DNA of 64,000 nt, from the NCBI RefSeq assembly GCF_014529535.1, contig NW_023503670.1, forward strand, positions 1,550,001 through 1,614,000, written 5' to 3'. Below the pieces are notes generated by a model. It had not been told where the DNA came from. It saw nothing but the letters and a program-made list of their open reading frames with translations, and made no database searches. This DNA is from Bradysia coprophila (lineage: Eukaryota > Arthropoda > Insecta > Diptera > Sciaridae). Below, piece after piece: positions 10,291 to 24,029 of the stretch (position 1 is its first letter; every line of letters starts with the position of its first letter). The translations under genes were made by a program, and so were the position numbers.

Positions 10291-11215
10291 AGCCCCGTAC
10301 GAAGACAAATTTCATAAATTCCTATTTAAACAGCTATATACCGCTATATTTACCTATATTTCACTGTAAATAAAAATTTCACAGAGGAATATTCCTATTT
10401 AAACAGCTATATACCGCTATATTTACCTATATTTCACTGTAAATAAAAATTTCACAGAGGAATATGCTATTATATAGCTCTATATGCCTGTATATAGCTC
10501 AATATAGCTGTATATAGGTATATATAGATGTCTGTATATGGAATCCCTAAAACCCCACACACATAACAAATTATTTCCATGTTAACAGAAACTCTCTAAG
10601 CATCATTTTTCCCAAGATATTTCTATTTTCCTAAAATCCAATATGGCCGCCGGAAGCCATTTTGTTAGGAGACCGGAAATAGTACCGACGCTTTACATTC
10701 GTTAATACCTTTCAAACAAAAAAAAATTCATGAAATTCGGTCAAACTTTACTCGAGATATTGTCAAAATACACCACGTTCACTGTACTTCCGAGTAGCCA
10801 GATAAGAGCTCACTCCAAGAGACCTAGCTCACGCTCCGGAGAACATAATTTCATAAAAAAAAAGTCCCTGATTGGTACGGTCAATACCTATCTAATAAAG
10901 CTAAAACAGACGAAATATGTTCAAATGTGGCCGACCTACAAGCAAAAACTGCTTGCCGCCCTGTGCCTGTTCCACACCAAGGGGTCTAACTCACGAGTCG
11001 GTCATCCGATTTCCATAAACTTTTTTTTTGTCGATCGGTATTGTAAATACCTTTTATTTGACGTATTACTTACAAGTGTAACGTTTAAATGCCCGGAGAT
11101 ATCTTCGAAAAACCGTAAAGCACTTATTGGGCCACAGCTCGGCGGGAGGGGTCCAATTCGACGTGTTACAAACGTATGCGTAAACCTATAAGACCCCAGT
11201 ACTTCGTACGGGTCT
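10291..11215 (+). mobile_element. CGTACG-family element, left copy
   Basis: It begins AGCCCCGTACGAAG and ends ACTTCGTACGGGTCT, with the hairpin AGACCCC...GGGTCT at the right end. It carries the ACTCGAGATAT motif, the CTAACTCACG...CCGATTTCC block and the GGTATTGTAAATACCT block shared with 2425-3689. Compared with the right-hand copy it lacks about 200 bp between GGAGGGGTC and CAATTCGACG. Confidence 0.75.
10321..10466 (+). repeat. 73-bp tandem duplication
   Basis: Two units, each starting CCTATTTAAACAGC, begin at 10321 and 10394 and are essentially identical. The mirror position in the right arm (about 12420-12495) has one unit, so the duplication arose after the two arms formed. Confidence 0.85.
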
Positions 11216-11492
11216 AAACATTCACACTAAAACAAAAGAAAAAGAAACAATAACACTAGCAGCACAAATAAACAAAAGGACACTAAATCGCGAAGACCCA
11301 AAGACTCCCAGTGCGGAATTTTCGCAATCATGTTCATTTTCTTTGTAAGAAAGCAGTGTTACCCATTCTCTATGACTTTACGTCGAGTCTATATTCGTTT
11401 GAAATCTCTTGAAATTCCCTTTAAAATGAGCTACGACACGACCATATTGCTTTCCAGTCACAGATTTCAGAAAGCTTTAAATCCAATTTTTT

Positions 11493-12521
11493 AGACCCGT
11501 ACGAAGTACTGGGGTCTTATAGGTTTACGCATACGTTTGTAACACGTCGAATTGGACTCCCTGAGTAAGGGGAAACCTATTGTGGTTGTCTAGAGATGCC
11601 AAATCCGCGAAAAAAAAATGTCCGTCTGTCCGTCTGTCTGTCTGCACGATAACTTGAGTAAAACGCATCCGATTTTGAAAATTTTGTTTTTTCCCGTTTG
11701 GTAATGTCAAAAGACAGGCTAAGTTCGAAGATGAGTGATTTTGGATCGACCCCTCCCGAGCTGTGGCCCAATAAGTGCTTTACGGTTTTTCGAAGATATC
11801 TCCGGGCATTTAAACGTTACACTTGTAAGTGATACGTCAAATGAAAGGTATGTACAATACCGATCGACAAAAAAAAAGTTTATGGAAATCGTGAGTTAGA
11901 CCCCTTGGTGTGGAACAGGCACAGGGCGGCAAGCAGTTTTTGCTTGTAGGTCGGCCACATTTGAACATATTTCGTCTGTTTTAGCTTTATTAGATAGGTA
12001 TTGACCGTACCAATCAGGGAAATTTTTTTTTATGAAATTATGTTCTACGGAGCGTGAGCTAGGTCTCTTGGAGTGAGCTCTTATCTGGCTACTCGGAAGT
12101 ACAGTGAACGTGGTGTATTTTGACAATATCTCGAGTAAATTTTGACCGAATTTCATGAATTTTTTTTTGTTTGAAAGGTATTAACGAATGTAAAGCGTCG
12201 GTACTATTTCCGGTCTCCTAACAAAATGGCTACCGGCGGCCATATTGGATTTTAGTAAAATAGAAATATCTTGGGAAAATGATACTTAGATAGTTTCTGT
12301 TAACAAGGAAATAATTTGTTATGTGTATGGGGTTTCAGGTATTCCATATATGGACATCTATATATACCTATATACAGCTATATTGAGCTATATACAGGCA
12401 TATAGAGCTATATAATAGCATATTCCTCTGTGAAATGTTTATTTATAGTGAAATATAGGTAAATAAAGCGGTATATAGCTGTTTAAATAGGAATTTATGA
12501 AATTTGACTTCGTACGGGGCT
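11493..12521 (-). mobile_element. CGTACG-family element, right copy
   Basis: Read on the plus strand it begins AGACCCGTACGAAGTAC and ends CTTCGTACGGGGCT. It is the inverse of the left copy and the more complete of the two: it keeps the block with TCTGTCTGTCTG and AAGTTCGAAG. Its first 75 bases are identical to the element at the window's right edge (63926-64000). Confidence 0.75.
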
Positions 12522-12715
12522 GTCTATATTGCCTCCGGCAATTTAATTGTATATGATAACAAGGCAAAGAGTGGATAATGTAAGTGATTTAAAAGGAAGA
12601 ATAGTTTTTCAGCAGAGAAGAAAATGAAGTAAGAGAAATGAAGAGTTTCACATTAAAGGCTTTTGTTACGAATAGGTGTTTCGTACGGGTCGGCGTTAGC
12701 TATGTTTTTTTGTTA

Positions 12716-13210
12716 TTTTCGTGATCATGGGACCATTCTGCAACGAACCTACCCGCAGGCCTTAAAAAACAAAATACTTTCTTCAAAACGCTACACCCTA
12801 ATGAGCAGTGCTACGCTACACTTCAAGGTATGATTCAAAATCCTATACTCATTCATGAATCGGGATGGGTGCAAGCACTTCTAAGATTTAGTGTTTTTAC
12901 GTTTAAAAAAAATAGTTGATCGACGGCAGGGCAGTTAAGGTAAGTTTCAATTCAGCGAGGCATTGTCGTTGTAAGCGTTTTCAAATGATTATTTTGACGA
13001 GTGGGAAGGCTATAGATCGATAAGGAGACGTGGAGATAGCATTATTTTTTACAAACATCTTTATTTGTCATTCTTCGTAATTTCTGAGTGAAATGCTATT
13101 AGTTTGAGCTTAAAGAATTATTGAACACATTCCTTGTCTTCGGCTCAAGCTATCTTGCCTTGGTCAAAATGAAAATGTTCCAGCAAGGACATAATTAGGT
13201 TAATATACAT
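12716..13210. other. Noncoding spacer
   Basis: No gene, repeat unit or recognisable motif was found here. Confidence 0.4.
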
Positions 13211-13334
13211 ACCCAGGTGAAAATGAAAGTCTCAAAAGTTCGAAAAACGTAGTCTCATGGTCTCAAATCTATTGTCTTTTGAGACGTGAGACTACGTTTT
13301 TCGAACTTTTGAGACTTTAATTTTCACCCGGGTA
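13211..13334. repeat. 124-bp hairpin repeat
   Basis: TACCCAGGTGAAAAT...GTCTCAAAAGTTCGAAAAAC is mirrored by GTTTTTCGAACTTTTGAGAC...ATTTTCACCCGGGTA. The arms are about 50 bp with few mismatches around a short loop with TCTCAAATCTATTGTC. Palindromic MITE-like. Confidence 0.75.
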
Positions 13335-13644
13335 CGCTAGTGCGACAAAGGTGATAAATTATCTATGCAACGCGAAGCCAAGGTCTGGGGATATAACACC
13401 ACGGCGCGAATGCGATAATATTCTAAAGTCATGCAAAACAATGACCAAAAATAAAACGCTATGCACCACTAAGCCATTTAAAGTAGTGTACCGTGCTGTT
13501 GTACACCCATCATAATATCGCTTATGTATGCCGTGTTCAATGAATACCAAGAAAATGGCAAATAAATCTTCTGGATTTATTCTGAAGAGATGGATTCAGT
13601 CGCAATTTCACTATCCCATTTTCCATTTGATTTATGGGTTTGTT

Positions 13645-13831
13645 CAAGGTAGCTCTCTAGCAATATCACACCAATTGTTTACAAAATTAGGAGGCTTAAA
13701 ATCGTACAGTGTCCGCTTGTAAATTTCATACACTTCTAAAACAATGAAATTTACAAGCGGATACTGTAAGATTTTTGGCCTCCTAATTTTATAAACAATT
13801 GGTGTGAGAGCTAGAGCTAGAAAGCTGCCTT
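13645..13831. repeat. 187-bp imperfect hairpin repeat
   Basis: CACACCAATTGTTTACAAAA, TTAGGAGGC and CCGCTTGTAAATTTCAT in the left arm recur in mirror order in the right arm, about 20 bp apart at the centre. The outermost 20 bases pair less well. Noncoding. Confidence 0.7.
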
Positions 13832-14245
13832 GGTTTGTTCCAAGTAATTGTAATAACGAATTTTCACTGGCCGAACGAGCATGATCCACAGAGATCGGTT
13901 TTCATTTAAATGTTGATTTATCTGGGCCTATTTTAAGGAATTCCTAAAAATTCAATAAATACAAATTTAGGAATTTTATTGAATTTTTTAAGAGACTTTC
14001 TGATGAAGTTTGTCAGTAATTTGACAATCCGTTTGGTCTTCGAACAGACCTATAAATAAATTCTACGAACCCATGTACATAATAAAAAGCAAACGCAGCA
14101 TTTTATTTTCTTTTTGTTGATCTGTTCTCATTTTCTATTCCCCTTAATTCGGTCCTGCTAATATTTTACGATGAGCATGGTCTTTTCGCGGTAAAAAAAA
14201 TGAAACTTGACTCATAATATTCTGTAGTTTTGACATATCGCTATC

Positions 14246-14949
14246 ATGAATTTATTGGAACATTCAAAAACTTCGAATGTGAGTTTGAAAATAAATAATT
14301 TTTATTTCTAACGAAAACGATTTGTTTATTACTCTTCCAGATTGTTTGCACGTTGTCCCAGACAAAAATGTCGGAAAATTCTTCAACAGAAGATTGCCTA
14401 ATTTGCTTCGATTCATTCGATAGTGACGATAAAAACTGGAGAGTTCTCTCCTGTGATCACAAAGTGTGTGTGCATTGCTACAACCGAATCAACATTACCA
14501 GAACGACAATGTCCGGAATCCGCCACAAGTCTCTCAAATGCCCGTTTTGCCAAATTACAACCGGTACGATTGTCGGCCTGTGCCCCGATGGAAATATGAC
14601 AGTGAGGATTTTGAGATCGGATTGCGCAGGCTTTGAAGGCGTTGGGACGATTCAAATCCAATACTACATCAGTAACAGTGGCTACCGTTTGAACAGAATC
14701 GCATATTTACCCAATAATGCGGAAGGGCAGGAAATTTTGGAATTGCTGAAAATCGCCTGGGATCGACGTGTTGCATTCACAATTGGCACTAGTATTACAA
14801 CAGGTGTGGAGAATACCGTGGTATGGAATATACACCACAAGACGAATCAGACGGGCGGTGTGGCATTTTTTGGATACCCGGATCCAACATATTTTCAAAG
14901 AGTCAAGTTGGAGCTGGAAGCTAATGGGGTTGTGTTGAATTCGAGTTAA
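14246..14949 (+). CDS. Small Deltex-type E3 ubiquitin ligase (RING + DTC)
   Basis: A ubiquitin ligase of the Deltex/DTX3 type. The DTC domain of this family also binds ADP-ribose or NAD, and Deltex proteins act on Notch trafficking or damage signalling; the role here is not determined. Likely exons are 14246-14278 (MNLLEHSKTSN) and 14341-14949, joined in phase 0 across a 62-base intron (GTGAGT...CTTCCAG), giving 213 aa. If that exon is not used, the first ATG is 14368. The C3HC4 RING is Cys30, Cys33, Cys49, His51, Cys54, Cys57, Cys78 and Cys81. The DTC domain (about 88-210) carries GTIQIQYYI, AYLPNNAEGQ, FTIGTSITTG, VVWNIHHKT and GYPDPTYFQRV. There are no WWE domains. AATAAA is at 15094. It converges with alpha-tubulin. 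Confidence 0.9.
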
Positions 14950-16099
14950 TAATTTGTGCTACTTTGAATGTTTTTGCCGTTGAAATGACGGATTTTAGCT
15001 GATTTTTTTTATTGCCAATGATTATGGACGCATAGAGGTTGAGATGGACGTAGATATAAAATTAGATTTTTTTAACGAACGGACTTTCTAACAAATAAAT
15101 GTAATCGGATGATTTAATCTGAATTTTATTGATTGTCTTACGGGTCTACAATCAATGATGACAAATTAATGATGTAACCCTACTCGGGATAAGTTTTGCT
15201 TAACTTCGTTGCCCTCACCATTTTTTATTACGTTGTTGCCGCCTCGTAAAAATATCCTAATTTTTCTCTTCGTCTCAACAATTGGACTGAGAACTGAGAC
15301 AGAACATATTGTTGGCAATTTGATGATCCTGATAGTATAAACTGAACTGAGCAATTGACAACTATCCCACACCACTTTACTTGCGTATAATTCTATTGAT
15401 TGAAACCTAATCCATGATTGTCCATGATTAATGATTGTCTATCTCATGCAACGCAGTACTATACAAAAGAATGGTCAGGTCAAAGGCAAAGGCACTTAAC
15501 ATCTCTTTATGCGTTAGTATGCGGCACGAAAAGTTCTTGTGACTATTTTGACTACGTAATGAGGATCGTCCAAAGAAATATATTGGCTGTGGAATGTGTA
15601 CGAGAATCACTCTAGTGGAGGTAGGGACTTTTATCTTTTCTCAAAAACGGATTTCTTTAAAACCTCTTAAAACTTTACTACATTTCTTGAAATCAATTTT
15701 TCGCAAATTCAAAGTTTCGTAAAGTTTTTACAAAAACTCTCAAAAAATCCCTATCTTCTCGTCTAAACACTTTTTTCATGAATTAAACGCTTACCTTGGT
15801 GATCTTATCCTTTCGACCGTTGCATGTTATGCTAAATAATTCTTCTTTCGCAGGCAATCTGACTTTTGACCTTACCATTCTTCACATAAGATGTATTCGC
15901 TACTCATCCTCGTTAAATGAAATAAAATGTTTTTGTCTTTCAGAAATTTAACTTGTTTAATTTAGCTTCTTTCTTGTCTTTTGCTAAGATTTTTTTTTTC
16001 TTCATTTTCAATTTACAAATATTTTCATAAATTAACCAGTGAACAGGACAAATTTCTGACATTCAGGAATGAAACTGAACAGCGTGCAAAACGGAATAT
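14950..16099. other. Spacer between the convergent DTC ligase and alpha-tubulin genes
   Basis: Contains both 3' UTRs. No further gene is supported; the short frames on both strands (for example 15418-15615) have no recognisable content. Confidence 0.5.
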
Positions 16100-18078
<1,979 letters not shown>

Positions 18079-18215
18079 TTTGAATTGGGTTTCTTTTTAC
18101 TTTGCAAAGAACAGGAAAAAATTGGTTTTTTTATTGGAATTAGTTCCGTACGTTTAACACAACCAGTAATGTGGTCCGCCAAACTGTAATTGAGTAAAAT
18201 TTCACAGAGCAGTCA

Positions 18216-18223
18216 TATTTATA
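18216..18223 (-). promoter_or_regulatory. TATA box of alpha-tubulin
   Basis: TATAAATA read on the minus strand. A TCAATT initiator-like motif lies about 30 bases downstream (near 18191), giving a 5' leader of roughly 113 bases before the ATG. Confidence 0.55.
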
Positions 18224-18230
18224 GGCTGTG

Positions 18231-19875
18231 TGCCGTCATGCGCAACGCCTCTCTCGATCATTTCGGATTGGTTGAAAATGTCGTTACGAATTCTTTTCTA
18301 CGGTGGTTTGGTTTCGTTTTGTTTGCTTCGGAGAGTTTTTTAAATGGTGAGAGTTTTTGTTTATGTGGTACGTAAATTGTATACGTACAAATGGAAGAAT
18401 TATACTTTTGCTTCAAGGGCGTACCATGAATATAAGAAATATGAGTGAATTCATGGAATGGGCAAGTTGAATTTAGCCTTGTTCTACTGTGGATTACTAC
18501 GTCACTGCCTAGCATGGTACGATGGTACGAAAATCGAATTGGTTTCTCTCCCAATTTTTAACTGTTTTTTGTCATGCAATCTGCTTCATTTATTTGAAGA
18601 AGAAAAAAACCCTAACTGAATCCGAATGTGAAAAACAGTATACAGTATATAGGAGGCACAAAAAATTGAATAACTCCAGGAATAACTTTTACCTAAAACA
18701 TTCTACCCTTTTACACATGATGGTTTATGCATAGAAAAATCAAATATAGAACACGCACAGCCTTATGATGATATCATATTGCCGGATTTGGTTTCCTGCA
18801 AAATACGATCAAATGACAAATATTTTCTCATCGAATGAGCATAATGTTTATCGCAAATGAATATATTTTGAGTCATCAAATGTAAAGTATTGTGTTCTGG
18901 TAATGTGGGAGAACCAGTTTAACCATATGGTGCGAGGTCTCATGCAATTTAAGATCCATAATTGGAGACGTTGTATTTACCGACCGAAAAATCTTGATTT
19001 TCTCTCTCTACACAAACTTTATATAATTCGGCGCAACTATTATCCAAATTAGGTGAAACTTATGATTTAACTCCAGACATCCACATTCATAGTCTGCTTT
19101 CAACGCCTTTATAAAAGTTGTTCCTACTTCGTAGTCAAACACAGAAATCGATGCAATGCACCAATAACTATACATACTCATATTCGAGCTGCATAACTGT
19201 TTCACGATTTACCACACTTGTAATGTGGAATTTTTTTAGCCCATCACAATAACGTCTATTTGAAAAATAGATTTTATTTTAAAAGATGGGTCATTGACTC
19301 GAAAGTTGCTTAGACGAATTGTGTATATGGTACGGTATGCATCGAAGATTCATTTTTTGTATCGGATATTCGGAGCATCAAGCCATCAATGTACATTTTA
19401 TTGAAGAAAAAAAAAGCCCTAATCGCATGCTCCGAGGATTACCATGAAAATTTTGTTGATCAAAAGTAATGCGCCTACCTATAAATCACGTCATTCGTTC
19501 AATGAATAAATCTCTTAGCTGTAGGTGTTAAAGTTTTTGTTTTTCACTTGGGCTCAATGTCGTTTCGTTTACTTCTTAATAAGTGAACTGAAAAAAAAAA
19601 TGGAAAGAAACTCTCCATTTGCTTAAGAGTGTTGACTGGTTGAAGAATATTAAATGGAACTTGCGATGCTCATTTATGCTTGATTATGCTTGACTTATAC
19701 TTACCATTAATTTCAATTGATTATAGGTCCATAGATAGTTGCCGTTGCGATGCGAACAACGGGAGAAGGATTAATCGAAAGTTGAATTTAAAAAATTTAT
19801 TTGAGCCTCTGACAAATTTAACAAACATCACGAAAAGAAACCATTAGGCTCTACTTCACTTAAACCACTGCCATT
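18231..19875. other. Spacer between NHLRC2 and alpha-tubulin
   Basis: No gene is supported. TTTATT at 19797-19802 reads AATAAA on the minus strand and is the likely NHLRC2 polyadenylation signal, about 75 bases after its stop. Confidence 0.5.
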
Positions 19876-22324
19876 TCATTGCAGCCGCACATAATCACGC
19901 GAGACGTTGATAACAAAATTTTTGTTAACCGAATCTAGTCCATCTTCATCATCAAATGTGACGGGAATTTGTAGAGCAAATCGCTTCGAAAAGCATACGT
20001 CTGCTGCGCACAGGTTTAGTTGAAACGATACAATTATGTTGTCAGATAAGCATCCAGATGCTACTTCAAATTCTAAATACAGAGGCTGATTAGGTTCGAA
20101 TTGCGAACCGTTGCCATTTTTAATCGACCATCGTTCATTCAATGGCTTAATTGACCATTTCTGCGGAGCTCCGGTTGTAAAACAAATCCCGGATGATAAA
20201 TGAAACGAAACAGTGAATGAGATGTCACCACCTCGTGTTTTCAGTTTCAAGTCTTTCGCTGCTTTGATGATTTGTTCATCAACATTAGGTTTAGGCACTG
20301 AGTTTGTGTTGAAGTTAATTTTCCACGGTTTGGAAATCATTGTTTTCAAGTCAACCAGTTCAATCGAATGGTTGTTGGTGTTGGCCACGTACAAAAAATC
20401 CCCAGTCGGATTCAGACATAATCCACCCGGTTCGTTGAAAACCATCACATCTTTCGATTCTTCCACAATGTTACATGTCTCGCAGTGATTCGATGTCACG
20501 TCAATTCGTTTTATTTTGTGATTGTAGGTGTCTGCAACATACACAAGATTTTCCTTCGAACTGAAGCACACTCCCAATGGATGTTGCAGTTTGGCAGCCA
20601 CACCCTTTCCGTCAACGTCGCCGAATGCGAACAGATTCTGAAACAGAGAACTGATGACTCATTTCTAGTCGACCAGGTTGAAGAGAACCTACTCTAGGAT
20701 TTCGATCGCCACCTGCTACTGCCAGCACTTTACCGTCCACTAAAGATAGCTTTCGTATGCATGAACTCTCACTGTCGGCAATAAACATTTCATCAGCACC
20801 ACCAATGCTTAACCCTGAAGGTTGGGCAAATGCGGCATTGTGTGGATACGAATTGTTTCGATTCTCCTCAGCGCCATTCCCAGCGATCACGACTACAGTG
20901 CCAGCTGAATATTTTTTAAACTTCCACCATATCACGTCATCAATACAAACGGCCCAAATTTGATGGGTGCCAGCTGCAGCGACCAGAACAATATCCTTTT
21001 TTGCAATTGATTCGTCGTCCAAATGAAATGACATGTCCATGTCGCGTGTTTTGTAGACTGAAATGAAATGTTTACCCTGAAGACAAGTAGCTGGGTAATT
21101 GTACCACACAAGGCGTACCTGCAACATCCCATGGAGATGATATTTCCTGTTCAGTTCCGATTTTACCACCAACGCGATCATTTCCTTGCACCCCAATACC
21201 AGCAATAGTTGAAACTGATTTTCCTTTTAGGTCGATTCGCCGTACAGCATGATTTTCCGTATCAGCAACGAATAAAATATTTTCACTGAGAAATGACACT
21301 CCTTGCGGTGAGTTGAACTTAGCTGATAGCAAATCTCCATCCACAAAGCCCGGCTGCTTTCCGCCAATTTTGTGTAAAACTTCTCCGGCAGCTGACACAA
21401 TAATGACTCGATGATTTCCCGAATCGGATATTGCGTACAGTTCAGGTGTTTCATCATTTGCATTAGACTTGGAGCAGGCTATTTTACCAGGGAATTTTAA
21501 ATTTGAATTCGGTGTCAATAAATCAGCTGCAGGATTCAAAGGCAATTGGTGGTTCTTGATGGCATTTTGATCTTTGTAGAATTTCATTGTAGTCGCAACA
21601 TACTTTTCCAAAGTTTCGAAATTTCCTTCACCCATCGTCACAAAGAGTGGATTACCTCTTGGACCTGAACGAAATTGATGAATTGAAGAGCATTGAACCA
21701 TTGACGATTGACTCAAAATTACCTAAAATAATTAAAGTTGGCCAGCAAACCACTTTCAAGTCAATCCACATCGACTGATGATTGTCGTTCACAACTGGAT
21801 GGGTTATGTTGTACCGTTGAACTGCTGACAAAATATTGGCCGAGTCTTTCTCGTTGTCAAACTTGGCCGAATGAACACCTATCACCACCAAACCATCTTC
21901 CACCGAATACGAATCCTCAATTTTCTTTAAATCGGGTAGAATATGCATGCAATTGATGCAGCAGTAGGTGAAAAAATCGAGTATCACCACTTTGCCGCTA
22001 AGTAAATCTCTGTTCAGCGGCTCCAAGACATTAAACCAGTCCAAATCTAAGTGGAAGATATTGTCACTACAGATTTGCGTCAGATATTCAGAAATTGAAT
22101 GCAACACACAAACCTTCCTTAAAGTCATTGATGGGTTCGTGTTGTGAATCAGCCCGTTTTAGGTAGTTGATCAGGATTTCATTTTGTTCGTCACTTGTTA
22201 GATTTTCATGCGACAACGCTTCGTTCAATAAATTACACTCGTATGCCAACAGATCGATCATATCATAGTCACTTTTATCGTCGTCCATGCTTGCGTCAAA
22301 TAGTTTTTTGAAAAAACTCAACAT
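19876..22324 (-). CDS. NHLRC2: NHL repeat-containing protein 2 (thioredoxin-like + beta-propeller)
   Basis: A cytosolic protein with a thioredoxin-like domain, an NHL six-bladed propeller and a C-terminal beta-rich domain; the vertebrate protein is linked to apoptosis and fibrosis, and its molecular role is unsettled. Exons are complement(22114..22324), (21723..22046), (21119..21664), (20693..21057) and (19876..20637), joining in phases 1, 1, 1 and 0 to give 735 aa (human 726). Introns are 55-67 bases. The thioredoxin part has [17 protein letters not shown], with the CxxC at residues 100-103, and [15 protein letters not shown] blades are visible as [41 protein letters not shown] and [15 protein letters not shown]. 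The first intron's acceptor (TTCCACTTAG) was chosen because it restores KEDLDWFN. Confidence 0.93.
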
Positions 22325-23479
22325 AAATATTGAAAACCGAGATTTGTTTTGCTTTTGGAAATGATCTCATTCATGTCACTTTTGTCATGTTCGGCTGAAG
22401 TTAGCTGCGAGATAAATGTCAGCTGATGCTATCAACAACTGAAGGCGCTATTATTCAATATTGTTCAAGAAAATTCAAACTAAGACGTTTCTACAACTCA
22501 TGAACTCTACCGAGAATCTCATGCGGTACACTAAAGAGAAGATGGTTCTGAACTCGAACTCAGCCGTAATTCCATGGAAAGAGAATCTCTTATCTTATAC
22601 TCTTATCAATGAGTAGTTAAAAACAGGTGAACGCATACATACCGGGCCGATCTCTCAGGAGATCGGATGAGGAACGTCCAATATGGTGACTTTCTCATAC
22701 TGAGATCTTTTGAATGTGTAGTTTGACCATGTATATCGTAGTTAATCAGACTGTACGCCAGCTGATGGTCAGTTCTTTGTGTGTTTGTCCTTTTACGACT
22801 TATCTGGTTGGCCCAGCGTAATATATGAAGCATATAAAGATTGAAATATATAATCAAGTCGGAGTCGGAGTCCAACCTCAGCTGTTATTAGTTTAGGCGT
22901 GATCCGCTAATAGTTTGTATAGATTTGTTCCAAGGCCATACGAATTGTAAAATTTCATCCATAGAGACATAACCTCATCAACATTTATATCAAATGAAAA
23001 TTCGTGTTTGAAGTTACTTGTAACAAGCCTATAGGAGAATGGAGTTTAGAAACTATGGGTAAAATCTATAGGTTTGTTTCAAGTAACGGTAAACACGAAC
23101 TTTGACAACCCGAACAACAACAATTTCATCCATAGCAACGTCGCTTACGTGATATTTCATACAAATCGAGCAATGTCGCCTTTTACAATTTAGTACTTTT
23201 CTTCATAAAAATACTGCTGTCACTGAATAATTTTTTCATGAACAAACTTCACTGCTGTGACATTTCATGGGAATGAATCAATGTGAAGTTGTTACACAAA
23301 AAAATAGTCCAGTGGGATTGAAGTACTATAAAAACATGTGGCGCCTCTACAGACCAACCGACAAGGCGAATTATGCCATTTGTTATCGGTTCTGTAGTGA
23401 AAATAAGCGACGAGCACTGTCCGAACCGTTTTCTAGATAGATGGCGCTGTCATTTTGAAACATGTTTGGATCAAGGTAA
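22325..23479. other. Noncoding part of the divergent NHLRC2/SLC17 spacer
   Basis: No gene supported. It contains the presumed NHLRC2 promoter but no clear TATA box. Confidence 0.4.
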
Positions 23480-23716
23480 ATATAGTGTGGAAGTAATGTC
23501 ATATATAACCGAATCAGGAGTGCGGTGGTAAGAAAGTTCCATAGAGACATCATCTTCTCCCTTAAAAACAAAGAATGTAATAGAAATGCGGGCCATCTGT
23601 TGTGAGATAGCAAAAATATTTTGTGAAATACATATAAATCATAGTCAACTATTTAAAAAAAAGATGTCATTGGCATCGTACTTTACTTATGTGCTAAGCC
23701 GCGCGTTTGAATGGCA
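23480..23716 (+). repeat. Dispersed repeat, copy 1 (237 bp)
   Basis: Matches 61194-61429 in the same orientation. Shared blocks are ATATAACCGAATCAG, GGGCCATCTGTTGTGAGATAG, GTGAAATACA, GATGTCATTGGCATCG and CGCGCGT-TGAATGGCA. Read in reverse, the last part has AGCTC and GTTCGATGCC-like bits, so a tRNA-derived SINE is possible but unproven. Confidence 0.75.
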
Positions 23717-23878
23717 TTACCTCTACACTATATCTACGTTAGTTTGGGTGCCCATGTAGTTTTTGGGTGCCGATCAGCGCAAGTATAATTCTATGGACAA
23801 AACTAATGAATTAAATGATTTGCTATATAATATGAGTACGAAGGAACATATTCACACATTCAAAATAATTGCGGACTG

Positions 23879-24029
23879 TCAACTTACGGCACCCTGGACT
23901 TTACTTAAATAGTCGTGGAATGCCTCCAAATAAATTTCTAAAAATCTAGAATTCAGTTTTGGATTTTTAGAAATTTATTTGGAGGCATTCCTCGACTATT
24001 TAAGTAAAGTCCAGGGTGCTGAAAGTTGG
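23879..24029. repeat. 151-bp hairpin repeat
   Basis: GGCACCCTGGACTTTACTTA...CTCCAAATAAATTTCTAAAAA is mirrored by its complement after a short AATTC-containing loop. The arms are about 65 bp with only scattered mismatches. Palindromic MITE-like. Confidence 0.8.

Larger units (their letters stand above)
10096..12715. mobile_element. 2.6-kb fold-back: two CGTACG-family elements head to head
   Basis: The whole stretch is a long inverted repeat. Outer arms run from ACATAGCTAACGCC...GACCCGTACGAAACACC (10108-) to the mirror at about 12674-12705. Inside them sit two CGTACG elements in opposite orientation (10291-11215 and 11493-12521), separated by a 277-bp unique spacer. The arms remain very similar over about 1 kb. 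Two differences stand out: a 73-bp duplication in the left arm, and a roughly 200-bp block found only in the right arm (about 11560-11750). No transposase frame is present. Confidence 0.8.

Noticed and set aside
10730-12156. Frames of 153 and 86 codons starting MKFGQTLLEI / MKFGQNLLEI on opposite strands
   Set aside because: They are the two mirror arms of the CGTACG fold-back. The same DNA in the 2425 copy is not open, so the similarity is DNA-level.
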